A stretch of 64,000 bases of DNA from Coriolopsis trogii (lineage: Eukaryota; Basidiomycota; Agaricomycetes; Polyporales; Polyporaceae): NCBI GenBank assembly GCA_020543525.1, contig JAHYIO010000002.1:124001-188000 (forward strand), in the 5' to 3' direction. Both the position numbers and the translations under genes were made by a program. The notes beneath the pieces are model-generated. The model was not told where the DNA came from, made no database searches, and was given only the letters and a program-made list of their open reading frames with translations. This document shows, piece by piece, positions 22,611-35,108 of the stretch (position 1 is the first letter of the stretch; each line of letters opens with the position of its first letter).

Positions 22611-23331
22611 GGTGGTAGAGAGAGCATGGTCGATGTATGTGCTACAATGTAGGTGTCGACTCTAGCGAATGTCTTGTATAACGGTTGGTGTAGATTCAGT
22701 GTACACTAATTTGATGGTGTTGCCTCGACCTTTAACGTTCCGGAGGGATTGTGATCCTGAAGTCGCCGATAGCAGTGAACGCGTCTCGCACAATTCTCCC
22801 AAAGGTACGTGCATCTCGGATGCTGCTGTCTCTCCAACCATTCTAATCGAAGGGCAAGATCCTCACACAGTATCCCTTCTCGATGTCTGGCCTTCAAGCG
22901 CTGAGAAACTGGCGGCGGCGATCCACCGCTACGCGCCCCACGCACGTTCATTGACATCGTGGCGCATGCATGCTACAGGCGGTGAGTTTGATTAGCTGCA
23001 TTCCTGGACCTTGTGCCATGGGAGAGCTCGCTGTCGAGATCCACAGCTTCTGTGTTCCTTCCATAGGCCTTCCAATTTCTCTGATTCTCACCGCATGATT
23101 GTAGCCTGCGAACCCATACATTCATAAGGCAGCTCGGCGCATGGTATCTCCTTCCTTGAAGTACAAAGTCAGATTTCCATGCACGTGCGGTGCGACAATA
23201 CCTGAACGCGCGAAAACTCTCAGGGAGCCGCGCGTGCACCTGTCCAATGCTACTTTTAGCACGGCCTGTGTGACCGTTAAAACTGGATCACAGACAGCTC
23301 GATGTACGGTCGACACACTCTCACAACGACA
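22611..23331. other. Intergenic, nothing recognised
   Basis: 3' flank of the WD40 gene and promoter of the nuclease. No convincing coding frame, RNA gene or repeat seen. Confidence 0.45.
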
Positions 23332-25016
23332 ATGCGCTTTGCTAGCTTTCTCGTCCCCCTCGTTTCTGTGGGCAGTGTCTACGCCTGGGGGAATCTTGGA
23401 CACGAGACCGTCGGGTTAGTGATCTTGGCCTTCCGGGGAGTCTGAACCCCTGCTAACGATTCTTCGTTAGCTTTGTAGCTGAACAGGCGAGTGATGCATT
23501 TGCTTGGGCAAGCGGCAAACTAAGGGACGAAGCAGTTCCTCGCGCCCAAGGCACTCAAGTTTGTGCAGAACACGCTCGGTTCCAGATTCAACTTCTCGCT
23601 TGGAACTGGAGCTACCGTATGGATTTACCCGCAATCTCTAGGAGTACTGTGTTGATAATAGTGTGTGAAAGTGGGCGGATCAAGTGAAGAGCGAAGCGGC
23701 ATTCAAGTGGTCGGCTGATCTCCACTTCGTTGACGCGGAAGGTGAGGATACCTTGGCCTCATCTGGATGCACAGCATCGAGCTCATACGAGACAGACTCT
23801 CCATTGACCGGATCATGCTCTGTCAACGAGCAGCGTGACTGCGGGAACGGACAATGCATATGTGCGTCTTCTGGTTATGACTTGCGCCCGCTTGTTTAGG
23901 CCCTCTCACAGTGACCGCTATCGCGAACTACACCGTACGCGTCGTCGATCCTGATCTCGACGATGAGCAGACCTTGGAAGCTCTACTGTTCCTTGGTAAG
24001 TGGCTAATCTGCACTTGAGATAGACAGAAAGCTCACGCGTTGCTTTCGTAGACCATGTATGTATATGGATGCTGTGTCTTTTCCACAAGGGACATCTCTT
24101 AATTCTGATCTTGATAGTTCCTGGGTGACATCGGTCAGCCTCTGCACGTCGAGGTAAGGTGGGTTTGGTCTGTGCCTTGAGTCGGTTTTTATCGCTATCC
24201 TTGAGGCCCTAGAAGTTGGCGGAAACGATATCAAAGCCAAATGTTCAGGGGAGTCATCGAGTAATCTGCACTCTGTACGTCATTCCGCATGCTTGAGCTG
24301 GTGCGATCGTAGCGATTGACGTAGTCTGCCCAATCAACAGGTGTGGGGTGGGTAATCCGTCTCAGTTTTGATTGGTCGAAAATCTGAGTTGCACGATGGC
24401 GCAAAGATACTGGTATGGTCACCAAGCACATCGACCAGAGCCATGGCGGTACCCCGCAGCAATACGCTGATGACTTAGTTGCGGAGATTAAGGTGCACAT
24501 TGACCAAGTATGCCTGGCTTTGCCTTTCTGACATCCGCACGTAGTCGGGCTCTTTCAAGGCTGAGGCCGCTTCCTGGATTAGCTGCTCGTCTACGACCAG
24601 ACCCCTGTCCGCCCGCTTAAACGCCGGGAATCGCCTCGAGGCAGAAATCAAGGACCTTATCCGCGACCGTCGGTCCAGCGATGCAATCACGCCGCTCGCA
24701 TGTCCTCTCGTCTGGGCAGCTGAGTCCAACGCTTTCGACTGTGTGAGTCTTTCTTCTCATCTCGATTCACGCTACCATGACTCAACGTCGTCATGAGATA
24801 AGACGGTGGTATTCGACTTCCAAACTGGGCAAGATCTTTGCAGTGGAAGCTATTTCAACAACGCAATCCCGGTGGTAGGTCTCGTCGGTGGCGTGCTAGA
24901 CTCAGCTGCAGGAGGCTGACATGCGTACGCAGATCGATCTCCAGCTGGCGAAGCAGGGTTTCCGGCTTGCGGCGTGGCTGAATGTCTTGTTCGATGGAGC
25001 CACGAACCTCCCTTGA
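23332..25016 (+). CDS. Secreted S1/P1-type nuclease
   Basis: Zinc-dependent single-strand nuclease/3'-nucleotidase, secreted. The signal peptide (FASFLVPLVSVGSVYA) is followed directly by WGNLGHETVG, so the N-terminal Trp that binds zinc would be exposed after cleavage. The remaining zinc ligands are visible: WADQ, LHFVDAEDSP, DHFLGDIGQPLH and NLHSVWD. The structural CSVNEQRDC loop is present. About ten introns are required. One (23487-23534) seems to be GC-AG, with donor CAG|GCGAGT. Only this splice gives FVAEQFLAPKALKFVQ, which fits the family. The protein looks complete and active. Likely role: nucleic-acid breakdown for phosphate and nitrogen. Confidence 0.85.
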
Positions 25017-25740
25017 GAGGATAACACGAAGTTTCGCGACCTGGGAGCCTACCTTCTTCTCTACTTGGGTATCGCACCATATGTCCAGGGAGAGAATGAA
25101 TGTGGCGATTTCTTCGCCTTATGAGAAGAACCAATCGAGTCACTCCTTTACAGGATATCATGCAGCCTTGGCGACTATACTCGCAATACGCGTGCAGCTT
25201 AAACTCTTCCCACGACTACCGCAGTGCAGCCTCACGGGCACAACCTCGGGCTGATCGTGCTCACTAGGACATGTCGGAGGTATGAGCTCTGACGTTCAAG
25301 TGGCGATCGCTCCGAGAAGACATCTTTCTGAGTTCCTTACGCCTTCCCACGTGCCGAGGAGAAAATACAACAGCAGGCTCGTTGTCAGCGTTTGGTACAG
25401 ACGTATAAAGATGTAGGGCTTCAGGGCTTAACGACTCAGGTTCATATCCCCTCATTCCCCCCACCATTGTCTCATGTCCGGAGGGAGGCTCAGCCTCAAA
25501 TTCTTCCGGTGTGACCTTTAGTACTTGTCCTATCATGTGCATGCTGACCGTTTCCTAGACGCAAAACAGGCGACCAAAAGACTCAGGTATGACTCGTATG
25601 AGTTGATCTGGCGTCACACGATATGTGACCTTCTGACGTGTTGCTCTACTCAGTCCAACTCGGGATCGGAATCCTCCTCGTTCTCTCTTCCTCCAGATTT
25701 CAGTACTCCCACCACGCTATCTGGACCAAGGTCAGACATT
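25017..25740. other. Intergenic, nothing recognised
   Basis: Between the nuclease and the dynamin gene. I see no gene-like frame. The last 200 bp is probably the dynamin promoter and leader. Confidence 0.45.
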
Positions 25741-28722
25741 ATGTCTGAAACCAATGATGCTTATCTGGCCAATAGCGAGTACGCGCACAAGCGGCGGGAG
25801 CTCTTGATGCTCGCCCGCGAGCTTAAGGATCTCGGGTAAGGTCACAGAACCTTTTGCCCGTCTTCAGGGATGCTCAATCGTATACAGCGCCGACTCCATA
25901 TTCGACATTCCGAAGATTGTGGTGATAGGGAGCCAGTCAGGTGGGTTCGTTTGCGTCGCCGCTGACTTAGTATCGAAGGCCTCATTTGTGCAACAGCGGG
26001 TAAGAGCTCTCTTGTGGAGGCGGTGACCGGGGTGCGTACATACTTCCCATACACCTTTGAACGTATTGAGTGATATGTGATGATCAGATCAAGGTACCGC
26101 GCGACGATGGGACGTGTACGCGGTGAGCAACGATTTGTCACGCTACTAGAAAATGGCTGATCCTGTCGCAGCTGCCCCATGGAGTGCACTATTCTGACGA
26201 CGTCCAGTTCGTGGTCCTGCACAATATCGCTCAGAGACGGCCTTGGATCGCGCTCCTTCAGTCCTGAGCTTACAAACAAGAATGACGTCGAGATCTGGAT
26301 CAGGAGAGCCCAGGCGACGGTCCTATGTCCACACCTCTCCGATGACACCTTCAAGACCAAGGGCAGGGACGAAATTCTCCTACTCACCGACACCGGAGTC
26401 GACACCAGTGTACTGAAGTTCACGAAGAGCAAAGTTGTCATCGACATTCAAGATCCCAACGGCGCAGACCTTGCGTTTGTTGACCTCCCAGGTGCGGATA
26501 TCGTCGCTACCATGTCTCCTTCCGAAACTCACAAAACTTCAGGTCTCATCCAGAACGAGCAAGACGATGTTGTCAACCTGGTGAAGGAACTGGTGGAAGA
26601 GAATATACGTCCCGAGTCCACCATTGTTCTTGTGACGATCCCGGCTGGCGGTACGTTTCTGTTCCTGTCCGTCTTCCACAGACTGCCGAATTGATGCGGG
26701 GCTCATCCAGACGACATGGAGAACCAACAAGCCATGAAGCTGGCCAAGATGGCCGATCCCAAGGGCGAGCGAACCATAGGTAGTATTTCATCGTTGCAAT
26801 ATCCGTTAGTATGCACTCAACTGCTTGACTAGGCGTAGTCACGAAGCCCGACACGGTTGGAACGGGGTCTGTGGGGGCACGGAAGAAATGGCAGAACATT
26901 TTCGAAGGACAGGTGGAGAAGCATCGCCTTCGCCTCGGCTACTACTGTGTCCGACTTCCCCTCGACGACGAGCGCAATAGGGGGATTTCTGCACAAGAGC
27001 TCAGCACCATTGCCTTGCGCTACTTCAAAGTCACGTCTCCCTGGAAGGACCTCGCAGTGAGCAACCGCCTAGGCGTCGAGAACCTCGTGAACGACATCAG
27101 TCAACTTCTGATGAGGCTTCTCCTCGAGGCGTGAGTCACCGTGGATCCACCTTCTTGCGCAGAGAACGTATTGACCGATGTCTGACTAGTCTGCCCAAGT
27201 TGAGGGCAGTCGCGCAAGAGCAGCTCATAGGCTGTGTTGATGAGCTCGCTCAGCTTCCCAAAGTGCTGACGACAGACCCGACCGCAGAGGTTATACGGCG
27301 AACGTGTTGTTTCTCCACTCATATGCAGGACGTTGCCTACGGCCGCAGCGACGATAATTCCTTCGTGCATAGAAGTCAAGATGTGTATCGGACGCTGATG
27401 TTGAGCATACGCCGCACAGCGCCAGACTTCCGTCCATTCGAAGATGCAAGCCAGTATCGGAAGCCCGAAGAAGCCGGATTCCAACGTGGCGAAGATACTT
27501 TCATGAAGTTGAAGTTGGACGATCAAGTCGCCCGCAGCGTCTCGGGCGACGACGTCTCCGACATCAGCGAGGATGTGTACGAAGTCGACCACCCTCCTAG
27601 GGATCTCAAGACAGTTAGAAGCGTCATCAAAGAGTGAGCCTTAATTCGACGGGATCACCTTGTGTTGATGACATTACCAGCGCGACGGGATGGGAGCTTC
27701 CTCATAATGTCCCGTACAAAGCCAAAGTGCGACTCATCAGAGAGTCCGTGGTACGTTGGTATGACCCCTCAAGGGCCTGCTTCCGCGATATCCAGAATGT
27801 CCTTGAGGACGTTCTCTACGATTCGATCGCGAAGCATTTTGGCCAATTCCCGGCTTTCGTAGAGTACATCACGTACGTCGACGTCATGCATCTCCCTCCC
27901 CGACCTGTTGAATCACTAAGAACCTGCCCAGACAAGTCACGCAGGAGCACATGCAGGTGTGGACGACACGCGCTGTGACTGCCGTGGATGCCGCGTTGCA
28001 TCGCGAAGACATGCCTTACTGGACCCAAAATTTGCATTACCTCGAAACTGAGCGGAATGCGTGGCTCGGACATTACAAGCTCCTTCGCCTTAAACGGGAC
28101 AAATACAGCCTTACCGCCACTTGGAGGGCTTCCACCCCTCCCGTGGCAGTATCGTCCGGGAGCGCTCGTATCTATCTCGATCCAATGGGTACGCTCACAC
28201 TTCTGACTTATTGTGCCTATGTCTGAGCATACCTACGGGTACTCGACGTTCTATGCCTTTAGCTGAGCATAGAGCATCTGCCCTCCACCACTTGAAGGTC
28301 TTGGGCTACACTGGGATCAGTTCGACTGATTTTGCCCGTCTGATTCCTCCCGACGAGTACGAGGAGGAGCTCGTCATCATGGCCGACGTCCGAAGCTATT
28401 TCCAGGTCGCGTACAAGGTGAGTTCCACCACACGGTTGAGATCGCCCCTGTTGTTCCAACGCTTACTCACTTCTCCGCGACACGATAGCGCGTCATCGAC
28501 AACGTGCCGGAGGCGATACAACGCGATCTGGTCGAAGGTTTTGTGAATGGATTGCAGGACTACCTGCTCGGGCAGCTCAAGATCGGCACCCCTGACGCGG
28601 CGCAGCGCCTCGCTGAGCTGCTAGCGGAGGACCCTGAGCTCGCGAAGAGACGGGCGGACTTGGAGCAGCGTCTTCGGCGGCTGCAGGATATCAAGGCGAA
28701 GTTGGACGGATACCGCTTCTGA
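25741..28722 (+). CDS. Dynamin-family GTPase
   Basis: Large self-assembling GTPase of the Mx/Vps1-like group common in Agaricomycetes. The start at 25741 gives a short helical lead (YAHKRRELLMLARELKDLG) before the GTPase domain. G1 is GSQSAGKSSLVEAVTG, G2 is the TCTRCP region, G3 is VDLPG and G4 is VVTKPDTV. A middle/stalk domain follows, then a C-terminal GTPase effector domain around residues from KRVIDNVPEAIQRDLVEGFV to the end at KLDGYRF. I see neither a PH domain nor a proline-rich tail, so it is not a classical endocytic dynamin. About ten introns, all short. Possible roles are organelle fission or membrane remodelling; the exact one is not decidable. Confidence 0.86.
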
Positions 28723-29174
28723 AGCGAATTGACCGGTTACGAGTCTCGGGTTTGTCGCTGGGACCGGCGCAAGAGTATGGTATGCATGTAGACGCTAGGG
28801 ATCCTCTCCATACTCTCGGTGTACGTCTAAATAGATGCGTTGAACGCGTAGTGTGGTTGTTGTAACTGCGATTCGGCGACCAGGAAGGACTGCCACAAAG
28901 CGAGAGTGAATTGATACCGGAACATAAGTAGTGGCATTGTACGCTTTGTCCCTAATGACGCCTTTGTACCAGTCTTCGCCTCCCCGCTTGAGGCGAGATC
29001 TCGAACCGGACTGTCTTTGTGAACCGGAACAAAGAAGCTTTGCGCCACGAGTAGCAATACAGGCGCACCACGGACCGCTTCCGCAGCTCAACCTCTCTCT
29101 CCGACGATACCCTTGCGCAGGCGCCACCCCCCTCTCCCCATCCTGACCTCAAGAACTCTATCACAGTCCTCAGC
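28723..29174. other. Intergenic, nothing recognised
   Basis: Short spacer between two + strand genes. It contains the probable promoter of the next gene, with a CT-rich stretch just before its ATG. Confidence 0.45.
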
Positions 29175-30197
29175 ATGTCTTACGCCGACTGTCGGTACAT
29201 CTTGGACACGCAACTCCAGCTGGAGCTCCAGGGCGCAAGACGCCTCTCGACCTCGAGCCCACCCCGAGCCAGTTTGACGAGCATCGTCGAAGACGAGACC
29301 CACCACCCCATATACCCGCGCAACCAGGATAGACCCGGCCCGGGGGAGGAGGGCATCTACTGGGCGACCGTTAGCGAACGCAGGCGTCCGCGGGGTGGCT
29401 CTTTGCCACAGTTCTTCGTACCGGGGTCCGAGGGCGCGTCGCTCTTCGACTCGGGAGCGTACTCCCCAATCGAGGGTGACGAATCGGAGCGGATGCCGCT
29501 GATGAGGCAAGCAGAGCAGGGCGGGAAAGGAAAAGGGAGGGGGCGGAGGGGATTGGGGTTCCTGTTGGGCAATTTGGGCTTTCGAAGAAGCCGCAAGACG
29601 TCCTCTGGAGCGCAGGGCGTCGAGAGTTCGAGTCCTGCCGTCGCCCAACCAATCTTTCCGAGTTTGGTGAGGAGAAGGGACTGCTCCGAGGATCCGTTCG
29701 CAGATGAACACGCTATTGTGTGCGATGCCAGCCCTCAGACGCGATCTTCGTGCTTCGGGAACGTCAGAAGCGACGGAAGGAGCCAGGACCACGACGTCGA
29801 TGCGGACGCGGAGATGGAGGACGAAGGATTGCGGGCGTTACGGGAGTTCAAGTGGGAGAGCTTGCCGCAGACCCCGCCGCGGAAGAGCAACTCATCTGTG
29901 TCAACGACCCCCGGTTCGAGCCCGACCGCGTGGATGAGGCGTACTCCGCGCACGCCGGGCTCAGCGAAGTCGTGGAAGTCGGAGCTATCCGTATCGAGCG
30001 AGCTGAGCGCGGTGAGCTCCATGCGGCGGAAGCAGGCGAAGAGGAAGGCGACGATGGCGTCACAAATGAAACTCGTGCAGACGTTGGGGTCCGAAGCGGT
30101 CCGAGCGGTCGCGCAGGCGACGGGGGTGAAGGAGAACAAGCTGAGGTTCAGGGACTTCGACAGGCAGGTGAGGGAGGAGCTGAGGAGGCAGGTTTAG
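29175..30197 (+). CDS. Uncharacterised basidiomycete-type protein, 340 aa
   Basis: Single-exon frame with coding-like composition. It is mostly disordered. The N-terminal 20 residues (YADCRYILDTQLQLELQ) look helical. A Gly/Arg-rich basic patch (GKGKGRGRRGLGFLLGNLG) lies near residue 120, Ser/Pro-rich stretches fill the middle, and a basic C-terminal helix ends ENKLRFRDFDRQVREELRRQ. No domain is recognised and there is no signal peptide or membrane segment. The long antisense frame across it has lower-quality composition and is taken as a shadow. It could be a nuclear or cytosolic regulatory protein, but that is only a guess from composition. Confidence 0.65.
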   Translation: MSYADCRYILDTQLQLELQGARRLSTSSPPRASLTSIVEDETHHPIYPRNQDRPGPGEEGIYWATVSERRRPRGGSLPQFFVPGSEGASLFDSGAYSPIEGDESERMPLMRQAEQGGKGKGRGRRGLGFLLGNLGFRRSRKTSSGAQGVESSSPAVAQPIFPSLVRRRDCSEDPFADEHAIVCDASPQTRSSCFGNVRSDGRSQDHDVDADAEMEDEGLRALREFKWESLPQTPPRKSNSSVSTTPGSSPTAWMRRTPRTPGSAKSWKSELSVSSELSAVSSMRRKQAKRKATMASQMKLVQTLGSEAVRAVAQATGVKENKLRFRDFDRQVREELRRQV

Positions 30198-30315
30198 GGC
30201 CCTTGCTGCTGGTCAGAGGGACTGTTAGGATGTATTGTCTGCTGTAATTTAGGTAGTCACACGTATGCGACGAGACTTCCGGTGAGCTTCGGGCTCAACG
30301 CACCATACATAGGGT

Positions 30316-31038
30316 GTGCTCGGGGATTCCATCGTATGGTGGCGCGCCTGGGTGATCGGGCGGGAGATTCGGAATCATCCTGGTCCTATCTACATTTCGT
30401 CAGCGTCGCGACGGCCTCGAGCGTTAGCGAGCGAGTGCTCATGGTTCACCTGCCAATGTCCTGTACGGACGGTGTCAGTGAGCAGCATCAAGGAGGCGTG
30501 CCATGGAAGACTCGAGAGGGGAGTCTGAAAGTTCCTCCGTGTCCGACCCAAGCAACATGTCGCTTGCGGCAACGGCGCTCATCATATATTAAGCCTTGTG
30601 AGTCCGTCCCTCCGGAATGCATGGACTTACTAGAGGGAGTCAAGTAAAACAGGTGTTGCTCCTTCTCCTCGAGTCGGGCGCGCTATTTGGATCTGTCTCA
30701 GCTGTCTGTATGGCTCTGATTTTATCTGCTTCCGTACCACAGGTGTTCACGGTCATCTACCAGCTCATCTCGGTCAGCCTGGGTGCTAACACCTTCGCAT
30801 CCGGCTTATACTATAAAATGGGAGGCTGTCTCGTGCCGCTGATTGTGAGTACTCATTTATACGCAATATACCCATGAAACTTTCACCTTGTTTGCTGTCG
30901 TGGCAGGGTATGTATCCGACGCTTGTAATGATCGTCTGTGCAACTGATAAATCGTATTGCGAGGAGGCCTCCGCTCAGGTGCGATATGGACAAGGCGCGT
31001 CGGAAACATACCGCATAGCCCGTGAGAGCGTGCCATGA
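30316..31038 (+). pseudogene. Decayed multi-TM membrane protein (family of 35.7-kb gene)
   Basis: Several segments match the intact family member on the minus strand. These are VLGDSIVWWRAWVIGREIR (compare DAIVWWRAWIVWKK), VLLLLLESGALFG (compare ILALFVESGSIYC), and GMYPTLVMIVCATDKS after a typical intron (compare GMYPTLIIILVALDQS). Between them the frame is broken by stops (for example after MSLAATALIIY) and no N-terminal half could be found. It reads as a relic, not a functional gene. Confidence 0.6.
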
Positions 31039-32146
31039 TAGAGGAAGCTTAAGGACGCTGACGAGGCCAAGGGAGTGAGCACTTTCTATCAAGGTTCGCG
31101 ACAATTCAAGTATCATTATGTCTGCTGCACTCCCACCTTTCCAATCGGACTTGTCCTAGAAGTTGTATCCACTGGGCCGCTGTGTCTCACCCCGAAGCAT
31201 CTATGTGTTGGAAGGTGACCGTTCCTGAGTCTCGCTCGGGGTGTATTTTGGGGCTAAGATGCAGGTGATCTGACACTGTCAGTGACTGTATTTCAGTGGG
31301 AGCAAATGAATTGATGTAATTCGGTGACACCAGACACAGTCTGTGAGGCTAAGATCCAGATGGAGCTCGAGAATAGATCTGTACGGCGGCGCAGAGCAAA
31401 GAGATGGCCAGGAATAGGCTCTGCCGATGGCTTTGGATCATAACAAGACCAAACAAACGCTCTCGTCGACGACCAACGCTTCTAAGTTCTCTGCTCTGGC
31501 TTCTCTTCCCTGCGTCGCCTCACTATCGCCTCGCGGGGCGACAGAGTCTGCATCGAACTCAGAAGGCTCTCTCTCGACCGTACAACGCCGAGTTCGCATA
31601 TTTGACTATGTCGCTTATTGATCAAGGCAGCTCTCTCGGTATTCCGACATGTGGGCGCGACTCTCCACCGGGCATGGGAGACAAATGAGAGGATTATGGA
31701 GCGTTGGTAAGAGCTATATGTTGCGTGGAGACCGCCATGAGTAATGCTATCTTGTCATCCTCACACGAGCATGGCAGAACTTGGAAGGTTTTGACTGCGG
31801 TACTCAGCGCCTGGCTGCTTGCGAATCATCGCGTTGCCTATCTCGACGGTGTATGGACCACTCGCCAAGGTTGTCCGATATCTCAGGTATCTATCTCCGG
31901 AGTAGATGTCCTGGTACGCCGCGATTGACCGCCAGCGTTCGCCATCTGGTCACAATGCGGCTCGAATCATTCAGTTTCGCTTCTCGGTCGTTGCCCTTTG
32001 TCTCCCTGATTAGCTCAGTACATCTACGATGAAGCGTATTGCTTCGGACGTCCCACGTCATGCCGCGTGTTTGGTCATAGTCTCCGGTCCTCTTATACGC
32101 TTGCTGACAGCCTCCCACCCCTCGTGCCTCTTCCTCTGCCTGTCTC
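31039..32146. other. Intergenic, nothing recognised
   Basis: About 1.1 kb with only short, motif-free frames. The final part is the promoter of the P450 gene. Confidence 0.4.
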
Positions 32147-35108
32147 ATGTTCCTCGACCCTCATCTCCTCGACCGTACTCTCCTGCGCGATGTGCCCCAC
32201 AACTCCGTCTGTCTCATCCTGATCTCTGCCATCGTACGTGCTTTCTCCTGCCCGACGCTCCCACCCTGGGCCTGAATGTCCACTGTCCTCGCCTCCAGAT
32301 CGCCCACCAGCTCTTCCGACGATACGAGACGTACGCGGTCTCTGTCCACCTCGCGCTCCTCCTCGGGCCACCCGCGCTCCTCGCGCTCTGCCACGCTTCG
32401 TCTGTATCCTACCTCCCGTCCATATACGGCCTTCTCGCCCACTATGCCGCCTACTTCGCCGCACTGGCCGCCTCTGTTCTCGTCTACCGCTTCTCTCCAT
32501 TCCATCCTCTCGCCAGATATCCGGGACCGGTCTTGTGCCGCGCGTCAATGCTGTGGCATGCGTGGATCACGACCACGGGAGAGCAGCACCGCTATCTGCA
32601 AGCGCTGCACGAGCGGTACGGAAATGTGGTGCGGATAGGTATGTCTCGACTGTCCTTTGTGGGCTGAGTATCTTGGAGGTGTCGCGCAGTCTCTTCACCA
32701 TCGGGGGGTTTTCCTCTTGGAGAATTGTGGTCCGTCAACGGCGTCGAATGTGCTTGTCATGTTCGTGCGCAGACTCTGTGTGGCTGCGCGCGGCGTGCAA
32801 GTCAGTCTCACGATGACCGCCTCACTCCCGAGGTTGCGCCATTGCATCAAGCGTCCACACACCCTGGCAGTGCGACGACCGCCCTCTCCTGTACAGGTGG
32901 TGTACACATGAAGCTACAATATATTCGAACCGGTGCATCGACAGGAGCGTATAACCCCTTCTGGAGCTGAGCCGCCACGCGTGTATGTCTTCGAGGGGCC
33001 ACAAGGCGTGGTACTGCCCGGATTGTGCACGTGAGGTTGGCCCCTTACTCATCTCCACTGTGCCAAAGCAGCGCCTGGCTGTCTCTCACGTCTATGGGCT
33101 CATCGTGAGACGTCCCCCTCCCACGAACACTGCGACGCATGATGGTGGCTCTGTCTTGAGGTGCCACCCAGCTTCTGTCTTCGCCACCTTGGCTATCTGT
33201 CTGTCCGGACGTCGAGAACGCGAGATGGGACTGACGCGCGCTGGCATACTGTCCTACAGGACCTAACAGACTGTCCATCCGCGATCCGGCGCTCGTGCCC
33301 GCGCTCATGGGTCCTTCAGGCATCGCGAAAGGCCCGAGTGCGTGCGCTCCCTTCTCTCCCACTTTCAATCAGCACTGATGGACCGAACGAATGGACAAAC
33401 GCAGACTTTATCGGGGCGATGCTCGGCGTTGAGAACGTGCCCATGATTGGGATCATGGACACGGACGAGCACCTCCGCCGGCGGCGGGCGTGGACGCGCG
33501 GGCTCGGGCCTGGGGCGCTGAAGGAGTACGAGGAATTGTTGGCGGCGAGGGCGAGGCAGCTCGTGAGGCGGGCTGGAGAGCTGGATGGGGAGGTCGTGAT
33601 GGGGTGGTGGTTCAATGCTTTTAGGTGCGTGAGTTCTGATCGTGAGACGACGGGATGGGATGAGAAAGTTGGCTAAATCCTTGTGACAGCTATGACTTTA
33701 TGTGTGATATGGCGTACGTACCGATTGGACACGTCCCCTGTCATTGACCTGATCTGACCTGACCTGAACGTGAATACTGACGGCCCTTTCTGCAGCTTCG
33801 GCGGCGGATCTGAGATCATGCGTCAAGGTGATACGAACAATGTATGGAGCGTCATCGAGGAGGGCGTTATGTGAGCTACTGAGTGTCAGCCATATTTCTA
33901 ATGGTCAGATCTCACTCGCAGCGCTCGCTAGCCCAGGAACGTTCCTCGCACAGGTGCCGTGGCTGGGTGTCTACATCAGCTACATACCCTTCGCGGTCAA
34001 GTCGCTCAACACCATGCTCATGCACGGACAGACGAACGCGATGCGGCGCCTCCAGCGCGGCTCGACCACGCGCGACCTCTTCCACTATCTCGTGCGTCTC
34101 TCGACCATGTCTCTATCTCTACTCCGGAAAGACTTTCCGGGCTAACTGAGCCGACGAATGGTAGAATCACGAAGACGTGCCGGACAAGCCTGCGCCGCCT
34201 CTGAAGCAGCTCGTGGACGATGGCATACTCGCGATCATCGCAGGGGCGGATACGGTTGCGAGCGCACTGACGAGCATCCTGTATTGCGTCCTGACGCATC
34301 CGGAGACGTACAGCAAGCTCCGGGACGAGGTCGATAGGTTCTATCCGCAGGGTGAAGACGCGTTCGACCCCAAGTACTATCGGGAGATGACGTACCTGCA
34401 TGCTGTCATGTACGTCACCTGTATGCGGCGGACCTCTCGATACTCACTGCAGATGTGGGCAGCAACGAAGGGATGCGACTCTTCCCGCCCGTCATGACCA
34501 GCAGCCCGCGCTGCGTGCCTCCAGACTCGAGCGGAGCACACGTCGGCTCGCTGTACGTCCTTCCCCGTACCATCCATATGTCGAGCCTAGACGGCGGCTG
34601 ACGATCGAGACGGATTCGTGGCGACAGGACGCTTCCTCCTGGCACGTCGATCCTCATCCCGCCCTGGTCCCTCCACCACGACCCGCACAACTTCACGGCG
34701 CCAGACAGCTTCTGGCCCGAGCGCTGGCTCGTCGCCTCCGGCCACATCCCTCTCAACAGCGCTCCCCCTCCCCCTCCTCCTCTCACCCGGGCCCGGGCCC
34801 GGGCCCTCTCCCGCGACAACCTGCAGAGCCCCGTCCCACCACCGCCCGATGTCACGTCCAAGTCCAAGCTCGACTTCGTGCACGACGACAGCGCGTTCCT
34901 CCCCTTCTCGCACGGCCCGCTCGGGTGTGTCGGCAGGGGACTGGGCATGCTTGAGATGCGGATGGTGCTGTGTGCGCTCGTGCAGCGGTACGAGATGCGG
35001 CTGCCTGACAGGGCGGGGTGGGATGCGCGGGGGTACGTGGAGGGGTACAAGGATTATTTCGTGGCGACGCGGCCGGCGGTGCCGGTGTTGTTCGAACCTA
35101 GGGTGTAG
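32147..35108 (+). CDS. Cytochrome P450 monooxygenase
   Basis: Haem monooxygenase, ER-anchored by hydrophobic segments near the N-terminus (YAAYFAALAASVLVYRFSPF), followed by the hinge HPLARYPGP. I place the start at 32147, with an intron soon after (LISAI joined to IAHQLF). The I-helix oxygen motif is AGADTVAS. The ExxR motif is in INEGMRLFPP. PERF is represented by FWPERW, and the haem loop is FSHGPLGCVGRG with the Cys ligand. A Pro- and Arg-rich insertion (about 30 residues) lies between PERW and the haem loop. About eleven introns are needed, one of them 621 nt (32639-33259). It resembles the CYP families expanded in wood-decay fungi that oxidise varied small molecules. No adjoining biosynthetic cluster is evident. 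Confidence 0.82.

Noticed and set aside
29088..29792. Long minus-strand frame of 234 codons
   Set aside because: Antisense to the 340-codon + strand gene, which has better composition and a plausible start. Treated as a shadow.
31440..31600. Weak similarity to 58470-58600 (shared aagttctctgctctggctt)
   Set aside because: Only one short identical phrase stands out and the flanks do not align convincingly. It could be a very old repeat, but I cannot support it.
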